DNA of 64,000 bases from Blastocladiella emersonii ATCC 22665. Taxonomy: Eukaryota > Blastocladiomycota > Blastocladiomycetes > Blastocladiales > Blastocladiaceae. Position 1 is the stretch's first letter. Each line of letters opens with the position of its first letter. The position numbers and the translations under genes were made by a program. This document shows positions 50,574-58,615 of the stretch, in pieces. The stretch covers positions 2,356,001 to 2,420,000 of the forward strand of contig JANHCV010000002.1 in NCBI GenBank assembly GCA_025594325.1, given 5' to 3'. The notes under the pieces are model-generated. The model saw nothing but the letters and a program-made list of their open reading frames with translations, was not told the DNA's origin and did not search any database.

Positions 50574-51788
50574 TTAGTGGATCACGGTTGTGCCTGAAGC
50601 CTTTGCGACCACCACGACGTCGTGCTCGACCCAAGCATCAAAGCGGATAGGCGGAGAGTCGGCGGGTAGAGTCAGAATCAGATCAATGGGCAGCTGTGAG
50701 ACCACACCGTCGCTGTTGCCACTGATAGCCGATCGGACGACGTTCAGGTTTTGGGCAATGAAGAACTTGGTGCTTTGAGGACCATAGTAATTTGAGAACT
50801 CCACGACCCCACGGACGTTATGCGAAAACGCCTTGACGACCTCACACCACGCCTCTGAAACATCAGCCACAGGCTTTGATGGGTAATACGTATTGCCAAT
50901 CTTGAACTGGTACGAAAGCAGGCGACACGCGCGGGTGTACGTCCTGGAAACCTCGGTGACTTGGTTTAGATTGACCAGACTTGACAGCTGCATAGACGCG
51001 ATCACAGTCTTTTGGGAGCGGTTGCGGTTAGGGATGACGATGGTGTTCACGCCTGCATTCAGGGTCTTGCCAAAATGAGTAAAACTCAAGAAGTGAAACT
51101 TGATTCCCTCGTTCATCCAGCGCTTTGCAAGGACGGCGTTGATCTGGGGCGACAGCTCGACCTCCTCAAACTGGAGTTCACAGTTGGTCAGGGCGTACTC
51201 AAGGTTTTCTGAGGGAGCGCCGTTCTCGGTGGTGACGTGCCACTGTGCGCCAGGGCGAAGGTTAATATCAATGTCGATGAACCCGAACATGGACGTGGGA
51301 ATAAAGGTCTTGACATCGAACAGGCCCTTGAGATGCACCATGTACTTGCGGCCGAGCGGGCGCGATGTCTTTGGCCCACAGCCCGGGTGGAAAAGATTCT
51401 TGCGCTGGGACTCGTTGCAAGTCGTATCGAGCAGGATAGCATGGAGGCGGGCGTACTCGCGCTCCTCGAATAGGACAGTGCCTTTCTCGTCGGTTGCACG
51501 GATGCTTTCGATGCAGCTGAACGCGTTCTCATCCATGACGATCTGGTTGTTGGTCGAAGTGGCATTGTGATTGAACGTAAAGAATAGTGTCGTCGGATCA
51601 ATCATCTTGGTCTTTACGCCAGGGATGCGGAACCGGATCTGGCGATTGGCATCCGAGAACACTCCGCCAGTGGTTGAACGAACCGTGTTGTACTCACGAG
51701 TCCCTGAAACGTGCTCAGGAACGCGGTAAAGGATTTCCTCGGGCGCGATTTCGGGCTGGGAGTCGTAGAGTTTTAGCGAACTGGACAT
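50574..51788 (-). CDS. Probable major capsid protein (double jelly-roll type)
   Basis: A protein of 404 aa, beta-rich throughout with many aromatic/Gly/Pro turns (IRFRIPGVKTKMIDPTTLFF, PTSMFGFIDIDINLRPGAQW, GVNTIVIPNRNRSQKTVIAS, LLSYQFKIGNTYYPSKPV). It follows the penton-like gene, and the ATPase-penton-capsid order is that of Polinton-like viruses and virophages, where the last is the hexameric double jelly-roll capsid protein. At 404 aa it is shorter than most (500-600), so the fold call rests on context and composition. Start context TTAAATG resembles the element's start signature. No introns. Confidence 0.6.
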   Translation of the reverse strand: MSSSLKLYDSQPEIAPEEILYRVPEHVSGTREYNTVRSTTGGVFSDANRQIRFRIPGVKTKMIDPTTLFFTFNHNATSTNNQIVMDENAFSCIESIRATDEKGTVLFEEREYARLHAILLDTTCNESQRKNLFHPGCGPKTSRPLGRKYMVHLKGLFDVKTFIPTSMFGFIDIDINLRPGAQWHVTTENGAPSENLEYALTNCELQFEEVELSPQINAVLAKRWMNEGIKFHFLSFTHFGKTLNAGVNTIVIPNRNRSQKTVIASMQLSSLVNLNQVTEVSRTYTRACRLLSYQFKIGNTYYPSKPVADVSEAWCEVVKAFSHNVRGVVEFSNYYGPQSTKFFIAQNLNVVRSAISGNSDGVVSQLPIDLILTLPADSPPIRFDAWVEHDVVVVAKASGTTVIH

Positions 51789-51819
51789 TTAATGTCGCGC
51801 AATAAAAAAAATGTCAGCA

Positions 51820-53013
51820 TCACGCGAAACACAGCGTCATAAACCACTGGCAACTTGTGGTATCGAGCCGACGGCCTGTGGACCCTTCGGAAAACTCGAT
51901 GGAGAACGTGTCCAGGTCGCGCTGGTACCCGAACCAGCTCATACTGGTCGATGGACTGCGATAGGTTGTGGCATATCCTGGTGAACTGTTGATGGGAAAG
52001 GCAGCGAGAACGGGTTTGTGATTGGCGCCATGAAGACGTTTATTGGTGGTCGCACTCCCAAGCTCTGAACTGTGGATCACAAGTGAGAATAGTCCGCCAG
52101 TCATGTCCACGCAACGCTCACCAACAATGAGTCGGGTCAGTGTATCGAACTGCCCAGGGGCCAGGCCCAAGAAATCGCTCGCGAGTTTACACGGATGGAT
52201 GACGAAACACTCGGCGTTTGCGCCCTTTACGAGCCGGAGCTCAGAAACAAAGCGAATGGAATTGAAACTGACCTCGAGCTTTAGATCACCGTCGCTGTTG
52301 GGATTAAAGTACCCAGTCACGCTGGCCAGCGTCGATGCAAGTGTTGCCTGTGTATAGAAACCACGCGGAATTGTGTAAATGGACCTTGTCCCAGTGACTT
52401 GCCCACTCTTGACTTGATCCAGTGATGTTCCAAGCGGGAACACGGTCATATCCAGGAAGTCGTTTGTTGCGTCGACGCTATAGATGTTGTTCTCGATTGT
52501 AAAGTCCAAGAGTCGGACGTGCGAGAACCTTGAACCAGGTGGGAGCGGAATACGACCATCCGCCTGGACATCCGCGTTGGTGAAAGTGAAGACGTGCTCC
52601 TCAGTGGGATGTGACGCCTGGTGCTGTAGTTCGAGTGCCTTTTGCCGAGCATCAACCGGTGCCGTGTAGACCGCACTTGATACTGTATCGACGGGAACGG
52701 CGTCAATGGAGAACGGCATGGGCGCAGTCGCTTCCAGATCACGGCGAGTCACTGTGGGTACGCTCGGAAGTTCCTTGAGCATGCGTCGCTTAGCCTTTGC
52801 CTCAGCCGACACTGGGTTCACTGGTCGAAAGACTTTTTTTGTGCCATCCCTGGAGATACTCACAATCTTCTTGATCTTGAGGACGCGTTTCATGGGCCTT
52901 TGCGCAATGGGGATATCGTTCTCCTTGTTTCGGATCCGGTCAGTGTCAGTCTCGGGCCGCGACCCAGTTGGTGCGCGGGACGTTGGACGCGTGCTTGGGC
53001 GTTGCCGATTCAT
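51820..53013 (-). CDS. Penton-like minor capsid protein
   Basis: A protein of 397 aa. A basic disordered N-terminus of about 90 residues (RPMKRVLKIKKIVSIS) is followed by a beta-rich body (VFTFTNADVQADGRIPLPPGSRF, VRLLDFTIENNIYSV). The phrase IYTIPRGFYTQATLASTLASVTG is of the I-P-x-G-Y/F-T-x(2)-L type seen in minor capsid/penton proteins of Polintons, adintoviruses and virophages. It sits between the ATPase and the probable capsid gene, the usual place. Its start codon is embedded in GTAAATG. The spacing to the ATPase stop is 18 bp. Confidence 0.65.
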   Translation of the reverse strand: MNRQRPSTRPTSRAPTGSRPETDTDRIRNKENDIPIAQRPMKRVLKIKKIVSISRDGTKKVFRPVNPVSAEAKAKRRMLKELPSVPTVTRRDLEATAPMPFSIDAVPVDTVSSAVYTAPVDARQKALELQHQASHPTEEHVFTFTNADVQADGRIPLPPGSRFSHVRLLDFTIENNIYSVDATNDFLDMTVFPLGTSLDQVKSGQVTGTRSIYTIPRGFYTQATLASTLASVTGYFNPNSDGDLKLEVSFNSIRFVSELRLVKGANAECFVIHPCKLASDFLGLAPGQFDTLTRLIVGERCVDMTGGLFSLVIHSSELGSATTNKRLHGANHKPVLAAFPINSSPGYATTYRSPSTSMSWFGYQRDLDTFSIEFSEGSTGRRLDTTSCQWFMTLCFA

Positions 53014-53017
53014 TTAC
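53011..53017 (-). promoter_or_regulatory. GTAAATG start signature (penton-like gene)
   Basis: On the minus strand it reads TACTGTAAATG, with the ATG being the start codon at 53013. Confidence 0.5.
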
Positions 53018-53031
53018 AGTACCCAAGGAAT

Positions 53032-53793
53032 TTAATTCACGTACTTTTCGAACCGTTTGGTGAGCAGTCTCGCCTTGCTATTCTTGTAATTGACGTGCAT
53101 GAACGAATAGTCCTCGGCAGTACAGTGATTATAGATCTGCAACCACCGGTCCCAAGTCTTGCCACAATGATGCTCCTCGTAAAAGTTTTTCACTTCCTTT
53201 TGATTGCCCGTTGAGAACAACAGAAAGTTGGTTGTGTTGAGACGAAGCGGCTTGGCAAGCTGGAAGTAAGATTGTGTGACGTAGACCGTGGAAATCATGT
53301 AGTGTCGCCCGTTCATGACACAATCAATGAGGACTTTGCTTTTAAGCACACCCGTTGCCGCGCAATCGTCGAGTACAAGGAGTACGGGCTGTCGATCGCG
53401 TTTGGGGATGGCTTTTTGCGACTCGATGAGTTCGTAGACCACGTTTTCAAAGGTCGCGGCATCCGTATGGACATCCGCCTCGGATGGAACGGTGGGGTCT
53501 TCAAGGTCATCGTCTGGGAACAGTCGCGCTTCGGCCTTGTCTTTGCGGCGGGGCTTTGAGAGGATTCCTGGCGCGAAGATGTGTTTCCACTTCTCGTCGC
53601 TTTCAAACGATGGACAGCACACGACAAGCCGGCTAAACTGGCCCTTGTAAAAGCGTGTGATCATGTTCAGTAGCGTGAGCGTCTTGCCACTTCCACGACA
53701 CGCTACGATCGCACACGAAAAGCACACTTTGGGGATGAGCGAGTCCGGGCCCTTGGCGTCGCCCTTTTCTCGTAACGGTTTGATTTCGAACAT
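53032..53793 (-). CDS. A32-like genome-packaging ATPase
   Basis: A protein of 253 aa, the usual size for FtsK/HerA-type A32 ATPases of Polintons, virophages and giant viruses. Walker A is CAIVACRGSGKT with Lys37 and Thr38; Walker B is VLLVLDDCA (Asp142-Asp143). The region STVYVTQSYFQLAKPLRLNTTNFLLFS matches the sensor/arginine-finger segment, where a conserved TQ precedes LR.N. These motors pump genomic DNA into preformed capsids. Its start reads GTAAAGATG. It is the strongest single marker that the element was a virion-forming virus. Confidence 0.9.
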   Translation of the reverse strand: MFEIKPLREKGDAKGPDSLIPKVCFSCAIVACRGSGKTLTLLNMITRFYKGQFSRLVVCCPSFESDEKWKHIFAPGILSKPRRKDKAEARLFPDDDLEDPTVPSEADVHTDAATFENVVYELIESQKAIPKRDRQPVLLVLDDCAATGVLKSKVLIDCVMNGRHYMISTVYVTQSYFQLAKPLRLNTTNFLLFSTGNQKEVKNFYEEHHCGKTWDRWLQIYNHCTAEDYSFMHVNYKNSKARLLTKRFEKYVN

Positions 53794-53930
53794 CTTTACG
53801 GTATGGCATCAAAAGTATTTGCGTTTGAGCCACAGAGCACACTGGACACACTCTACGGCGAGAACGTATCCGCCAAAATACATTAAAGCAGTTGAGAACA
53901 TGACTGATTTAATGTGTGATGAGAAAATAT

Positions 53931-54236
53931 TTAGGCGCCTTCTGAAAGCGCTCGGTCTATAGCGTGCCCTACGTGGGCAATACTGTCAAGAATCGGATCA
54001 ACGCGGAGAATGGCTTCCTCAGCCAGGCCGCTTGCAAGGTTCACGCCAGCTGCAATGTCGCGAAGGACGGGAATCGGAAGACTCGAGAGCATGCCGCTGT
54101 AGTACTTGGTATTATGTATAACGGGCGAGACTTTCTCGTGGAGAATGCGTTTCCCATAGTCGATACCAGTAACGAGCGCTTTGGCGGCAATCCCCGCGTA
54201 TCCTTTCAAGTTATTCCAAGCGTTTGCAAACCACAT
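53931..54236 (-). CDS. Small amphipathic virion-type protein
   Basis: A protein of 101 aa with an amphipathic N-terminal helix (MWFANAWNNLKGYAGIAAKALVTG), a basic middle and a second helix rich in Ala/Ile/Leu. It lies between the ATPase and the basic core-like protein, among morphogenesis genes, with 15 bp to the upstream gene. Its size and amphipathicity recall membrane-active or internal cement proteins of adenovirus-type particles, but no homology can be claimed. Confidence 0.55.
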   Translation of the reverse strand: MWFANAWNNLKGYAGIAAKALVTGIDYGKRILHEKVSPVIHNTKYYSGMLSSLPIPVLRDIAAGVNLASGLAEEAILRVDPILDSIAHVGHAIDRALSEGA

Positions 54237-54251
54237 TGTTTAACTATAGGC

Positions 54252-54770
54252 TCAGGAAAAAAGATGCGAAAAGTCTTGCACTGCAGATTTGGGCTGACGG
54301 GGATTCTGGAGTCGTTTTGGTTTGGCAGCGGGTTTGGGCGGCGGGTCATCATACGAGCTCTCTGACTCGGATTCCGAGACATACACGACGCGTTGGCGCT
54401 GTTTCTTGGGCTTGGGCTTGTACACGACAATTTCTTCCTCCGATTCCGACTCGGACACTTGCACAGCCGCTTTCTTGGAAGCGATCCGAGTAGCGAGTTC
54501 CTTGAGCTTGGTCTTTTGTGCGGCAGCGAGGTCTTTCTTGCGTTGGGCCAGATTGGCGGCACGGACTTCGCGTGCTTTCGCCAGTGCATCCAGTCGCCGC
54601 TGCTTGATCACGTCCGGATCAGTTTCTTTAGGGAGTGCACTGCCGCCACGTTTCTGTTTCCACAGTTTCGCATTCTTGATTTCAGAAAGAACTTCCTCAA
54701 CCGAGGCATCTGAGGTATCTGTCGCGGATGTTTCAAGGATGGGCTCCTCTACGGGCTGAGTGCGCGGCAT
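54252..54770 (-). CDS. Basic coiled-coil protein, possible core/DNA-binding protein
   Basis: A protein of 172 aa. A Lys/Arg/Ala-rich helix (RRLDALAKAREVRAANLAQRKKDLAAAQKTK) is followed by Ser/Glu acidic patches (SESESEEE, SESESESS) alternating with KPKPKKQRQR and a basic Pro-rich tail. The composition suits a genome-condensing virion core protein, with the serine-acidic clusters as possible kinase sites. Its start is embedded in GATACTGTAAATG. Confidence 0.55.
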   Translation of the reverse strand: MPRTQPVEEPILETSATDTSDASVEEVLSEIKNAKLWKQKRGGSALPKETDPDVIKQRRLDALAKAREVRAANLAQRKKDLAAAQKTKLKELATRIASKKAAVQVSESESEEEIVVYKPKPKKQRQRVVYVSESESESSYDDPPPKPAAKPKRLQNPRQPKSAVQDFSHLFS

Positions 54771-54774
54771 TTAC
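54768..54774 (-). promoter_or_regulatory. GTAAATG start signature (basic core-like gene)
   Basis: The minus strand reads GGATACTGTAAATG with ATG at 54770. The TACTGTAAATG part is shared with the penton-like gene start. Confidence 0.5.
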
Positions 54775-54795
54775 AGTATCCTCAGAAAAAGATTT

Positions 54796-55047
54796 CTACG
54801 ACGCAGTCTTCGTTTTCAGTTTCAAGAGCATTCGCTGTCTGATCCGAGAAATGTTTTCTTTGTGCGGGTCACTTGTGTGTTGGCGAACCAGGTCTTGCAT
54901 CTTACGGAGACGCTTTGCCTGTCGTTTTCCAGAGATTTGGTTTTCTACCGGTTCCGCGGGCCGTTCCTGAAGCGAAAAGGCAATGGACACGTCGTCGCTA
55001 ATCGTATTCCGTGGGTCGTTGATCAGGACAAACTCGGACAAATCCAT
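54796..55047 (-). CDS. Small basic protein
   Basis: A protein of 83 aa. The C-terminal half is strongly basic and helical (GKRQAKRLRKMQDLVRQH, RIRQRMLLKLKTK). The start reads GTAAAGATG, the same as at the ATPase gene. It is probably nucleic-acid binding; no family is recognised. It lies 25 bp upstream of the basic coiled-coil gene. Confidence 0.55.
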   Translation of the reverse strand: MDLSEFVLINDPRNTISDDVSIAFSLQERPAEPVENQISGKRQAKRLRKMQDLVRQHTSDPHKENISRIRQRMLLKLKTKTAS

Positions 55048-55073
55048 CTTTACTGAAGCCCGTCAAAAAGATT

Positions 55074-55853
55074 TCAAGTACTTGTGCGGCCGACGGGCAC
55101 TTTACAGCCGTCCAAGAGCACTCGGACAAAGAACTGGTACCCAGACATGTCCTTGACAATGGTCATGGTGATCCGGTTCTGTTCGTCCTTGTCAAACTCT
55201 ACAGAATGGGCTGCAGTATCGAGATGAAGGCGGTGGCGGTAGATATCGCGAAAGTACACTTGGCATCCCACAATGTGGTTCAGATCCGGAGTTGGGAGGA
55301 TATTGGTGATGTCGAAAGTGTGCTGCGACTCGGACAGCGTCATGTCGTAATCGAGCAAAACGCGTTTGATGGGCAGGCTATGGGAACCAAAGTAATCGGC
55401 CTCCACGGTTCCGTCCATGCGAGCGTCGCCCTTGACGTAGAACGCGTTTTCGTCTGGCGGTGGGCCATTGTGCAGGATACTGAGGCCGTGATACGACAGA
55501 TTCGTGACAACTTCAGGATAATCGTCGTTACGGCCAGGCGGAGCAACGTACCGGCAAACCTCTACGGTGCCGTTACCCATGTCTTCGGCCTCCATTGCGT
55601 ACTGCGGACCACCTGGTCGGTACCGCCATGGCGACATTGCAAATCGCGTAGTTTCTCCTTCACCGCCTGGTCCTGTAATGCTAAACACGGCGCCGTCTTC
55701 CTTGGTATTTGAGTGCAGTCGCAGTACGGCGTCAGTTTCAATATCGACACTTCCATTGGCAAGTTGGATCGTGAGGTCTTGGTGGCGCTGGTCCATGACC
55801 TGGGACGAGAGCGTTCGGACGCGGAGTGAGCCGTTTGCAGTTGTGGATGCCAT
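55074..55853 (-). CDS. Beta-rich structural protein, possible fibre or decoration protein
   Basis: A protein of 259 aa, rich in beta strands and Gly/Asp turns (LTIQLANGSVDIETDAVLRL, EDGAVFSITGPGGEGETTRF, DARMDGTVEADYFGSHSLPI). The N-terminal half resembles tail-fibre shaft repeats with an Asn-Gly/Asp-Gly turn in each short strand pair. It is the first gene of the leftward block and divergent from the large fibre gene; both starts carry GTAAATG, suggesting coordinated late expression. Function is inferred. Confidence 0.55.
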   Translation of the reverse strand: MASTTANGSLRVRTLSSQVMDQRHQDLTIQLANGSVDIETDAVLRLHSNTKEDGAVFSITGPGGEGETTRFAMSPWRYRPGGPQYAMEAEDMGNGTVEVCRYVAPPGRNDDYPEVVTNLSYHGLSILHNGPPPDENAFYVKGDARMDGTVEADYFGSHSLPIKRVLLDYDMTLSESQHTFDITNILPTPDLNHIVGCQVYFRDIYRHRLHLDTAAHSVEFDKDEQNRITMTIVKDMSGYQFFVRVLLDGCKVPVGRTST

Positions 55854-55857
55854 TTAC
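55851..55857 (-). promoter_or_regulatory. GTAAATG start signature (259-aa structural gene)
   Basis: The minus strand reads CAAGTAAATG with ATG at 55853. It is one half of a divergent pair with the fibre gene. Confidence 0.5.
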
Positions 55858-55903
55858 TTGAACGCACGATTTTAAATTCAGCTGCGTGGGCAGTGATCGG
55901 CGA

Positions 55904-55917
55904 CATCCCCAGGGATG
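55904..55917. repeat. Dispersed near-palindrome CATCCCCAGGGATG, intergenic copy
   Basis: This is an exact copy of the 14-mer at 48064-48077. It lies in the 115-bp gap between the divergent 259-aa gene and the fibre gene. Confidence 0.8.
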
Positions 55918-55964
55918 CCCGTGTCAGCGTACGGTCATGTCGTGCATTTTTTATCTCCCAAAGT

Positions 55965-55971
55965 GTAAATG
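55965..55971 (+). promoter_or_regulatory. GTAAATG start signature (fibre gene)
   Basis: AAGTGTAAATG, with the ATG at 55969 being the fibre start. Confidence 0.5.
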
Positions 55972-58614
55972 GACCTAAACACGCGAAACATCTTTGGGTA
56001 TGCACCTGGTACCGGTACTCCAACTGTGGTTACCGATCCAGTGGCCATCGACAGCGTCTCAAACCTTGCAACAAAGGCGTACTGTAACGCCAACTCTGGA
56101 GTGGCTGCGGGGACCAACATCGTTGTTACTGGCAAGACCGTTGCAGTGAGTGACCTGCCTGGATTCTCCCAAGTCACGCTATCTGAGCCACCCACACTTC
56201 CAACGCATGCCGTGACCAAGGCCCACCTCGAATCGAAACTTTCAAACGTGATTGGCGCAGGTCCTGGTGTGAATGTCATTGGAAACGTCGTATCGGTAAA
56301 GGTGGACGACGCGACACTTGGAGTTGGGGCACAGGGAATCTATGTCAAGTCCGGTCTTACAGCTGGATCAGTGACGTCTGCGGCGATTCAAGATGGTTCA
56401 GTGACCACGGCAAAGCTGGTCGATGCATCTGTCACGCCTGAGAAACTCACAAGTGTGCCATGGACAAAAGTTACGGCTCCGCGGATCACAAACGCCATGC
56501 TGGCTGAACCCGTTGCCGACGCAAACATTGCCAGCGTTTCAGCGACCAAGGTCGTGGGCCAATTTGCGCAGAGTCAGCTCCCAAACACGATCGACGCGGG
56601 CCGAATCGGCGGTACACTTGCCGCGGCTAATCTCCCTTTGACTATTGACGCTGGCAAACTCACTGGATTGGTTCCGGTGTCGTGTCTTCCCGCAACGACA
56701 TCGACAGCTGCATCGACCATCACTGGACTCATCACCGACTCCCAAATCGCCGGAGTGTCCGCATCCAAGGTTTCGGGCGTACTTGCTGCTGCGAACATCC
56801 CCACGGTATTCTCAGGGATGATTGCCTCCCTTGAAACGACCAAGTTGAACGGGCAGATCACAAATGCCCAAATCGGTGCCGTAGATGCTGCAAAGATTAC
56901 GACTGGAACCATTGACTTGGCTCGACTCCCTGATGTTTCAAACAAAGTTGGTTCTCTGTCCGGCCTTGCACTTGTCGATGCATCTGTTTCGGATGCCAAA
57001 CTTGTGAGTGTTTCTGGTGGAAAGCTCGTTGCGGGTTCAGTAGGTACAGCAGCACTCGCTGACTTGGCTGTTTCGAACGCCAAACTTGCAACGGGAATCG
57101 ACGGCGCCAAAGTCACGGCCGGATCTATTGGCAATGTCCAACTCGCAAGCGGTGCTGTCTCGGACATCAAGGTCGCGGACGTTTCTGCCGCAAAGCTGAC
57201 AGGTACACTCGATGTTGCACGCATTGCTGACGGTTCGATTGGCAATCTCAAACTCGCAACGGGAATTGATGGCGCCAAAGTCACGGCCGGATCTATTGGC
57301 AATGCCCAACTTGCAAGTGGTGCTGTCTCGGACATCAAGGTCGCGGACGTTTCGGCTTCCAAGCTCACTGGCACACTCGATGTTGCACGAATTGCGGACG
57401 GTTCGATTGGCAATCTCAAACTTGCAATGGGTATTGATGGCGCCAAAGTCTCGGCCGGATCCATTGGAAATAGCCAGCTTGCAAGCGGTGCTGTCTCGGA
57501 CATCAAAGTCGCGGACGTTTCCGCTACAAAGCTCACTGGAACTCTGGACGTGGCACGTATCGCGGACGGTTCTATCGGGAATCTCAAACTGGCCACAGGA
57601 ATTGACGCTACGAAACTCGCAGGAACCATCGACATTGCCCGTCTTCCCGATATTTCCTCAAAAGTGACATCCGTGAGCGCATCCGCACTAACAGGCACAG
57701 TGCCTCAATCCGCACTTGGACTTGGCGCGACGTTTGCGTTTACGAATACGACGGATAGCACATCGACTTCATCTGGTGCGATCACGATTAACGGCGGACT
57801 TGGAGTGAATAAACAACTGTCCGTGCCCAACATTCTGGTCCGAAACTTTACGAGCGCGAATATGGTCTTTAACAGTGCGGTAAACACGCTGACGTACGTC
57901 GACTTTAAACAAGCTGGCGTCATCAAGAACAATCTCGCATGTACTGCCGCAGGGAATCTCGAACTCGCATCCGCAACGACGGGCGGCGTATCCCTGGCAG
58001 CTGGCGGTGGGAACGTGGTCATCGGATCAGCGACCCTTGGAACAGAAAAACTTCGAGTCAACGGCACTGGTCGGTTCACTGGCCAACTCACACTCGACCT
58101 TGCTCCAGTGGCGGGCACAGATGCCGCGAATAAAGCGTACGTCGATAATCTCATGGCTACAAATCGGTGGGGACAGGTTCTCGTCAACTCGGCGAGTTTG
58201 TCGTTTTTATCCGGACAATCCCAGGTCATCACGGGCGCAAACAGTCAAGGCGCGGCGATCGTTAACTCGACAAGTCCCGGGTTCCTGGGTCTTGGAGCAA
58301 CCAACGGCTGTTTCACTGTCAGCGCAACGGGATGGTACGCGCTACGCAGTCAGGGCTGGTACACGCAGGGAAGTACGGTCACGGAGCACATCGCGACTTA
58401 CTCGCTGTATAATGCCACCGACTCGACGGTAGCGGGTAAGGACTACATTGGACTGCTGGCACGAGCTCTCTGTAAGTTCGCGTCAGATCAGTACATGGGA
58501 GGCAGTGCTACAGTGTACCTTGAAGCCGGAAAGCAGTACGGGTTTACGTGGTCTTCCACCGTTTCCATGACCCAATCCGTTCACGTCACTCTTGACCTCT
58601 TCTTTATGCGCTGA
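55969..58614 (+). CDS. Large repeat-rich fibre / adhesin-like protein, 881 aa
   Basis: The body is built from short Ala/Gly/Ser/Val units of the form xxLxxGxIxxxKLxxxSV, as in trimeric beta-helical phage and virus fibres (ATKVVGQFAQSQLPNTID, AGSVTSAAIQDGSVTTAKL). Three nearly identical 56-residue units occupy residues of about 373-540. A carboxy-terminal head of about 180 residues follows (WGQVLVNSASLSFLSGQSQV, CFTVSATGWYALRSQGWY, HVTLDLFFMR), resembling C1q/TNF-type jelly-roll heads. Probably a trimeric vertex fibre that binds a host surface. It ends one base before the convergent integrase stop. Confidence 0.75.
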   Translation: MDLNTRNIFGYAPGTGTPTVVTDPVAIDSVSNLATKAYCNANSGVAAGTNIVVTGKTVAVSDLPGFSQVTLSEPPTLPTHAVTKAHLESKLSNVIGAGPGVNVIGNVVSVKVDDATLGVGAQGIYVKSGLTAGSVTSAAIQDGSVTTAKLVDASVTPEKLTSVPWTKVTAPRITNAMLAEPVADANIASVSATKVVGQFAQSQLPNTIDAGRIGGTLAAANLPLTIDAGKLTGLVPVSCLPATTSTAASTITGLITDSQIAGVSASKVSGVLAAANIPTVFSGMIASLETTKLNGQITNAQIGAVDAAKITTGTIDLARLPDVSNKVGSLSGLALVDASVSDAKLVSVSGGKLVAGSVGTAALADLAVSNAKLATGIDGAKVTAGSIGNVQLASGAVSDIKVADVSAAKLTGTLDVARIADGSIGNLKLATGIDGAKVTAGSIGNAQLASGAVSDIKVADVSASKLTGTLDVARIADGSIGNLKLAMGIDGAKVSAGSIGNSQLASGAVSDIKVADVSATKLTGTLDVARIADGSIGNLKLATGIDATKLAGTIDIARLPDISSKVTSVSASALTGTVPQSALGLGATFAFTNTTDSTSTSSGAITINGGLGVNKQLSVPNILVRNFTSANMVFNSAVNTLTYVDFKQAGVIKNNLACTAAGNLELASATTGGVSLAAGGGNVVIGSATLGTEKLRVNGTGRFTGQLTLDLAPVAGTDAANKAYVDNLMATNRWGQVLVNSASLSFLSGQSQVITGANSQGAAIVNSTSPGFLGLGATNGCFTVSATGWYALRSQGWYTQGSTVTEHIATYSLYNATDSTVAGKDYIGLLARALCKFASDQYMGGSATVYLEAGKQYGFTWSSTVSMTQSVHVTLDLFFMR
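57085..57588 (+). repeat. Three tandem 168-bp repeats in the fibre gene
   Basis: Units start at 57085, 57253 and 57421 and encode LATGIDGAKVTAGSIGN-type 56-residue blocks with only scattered differences. Confidence 0.9.
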
Positions 58615-58615
58615 T

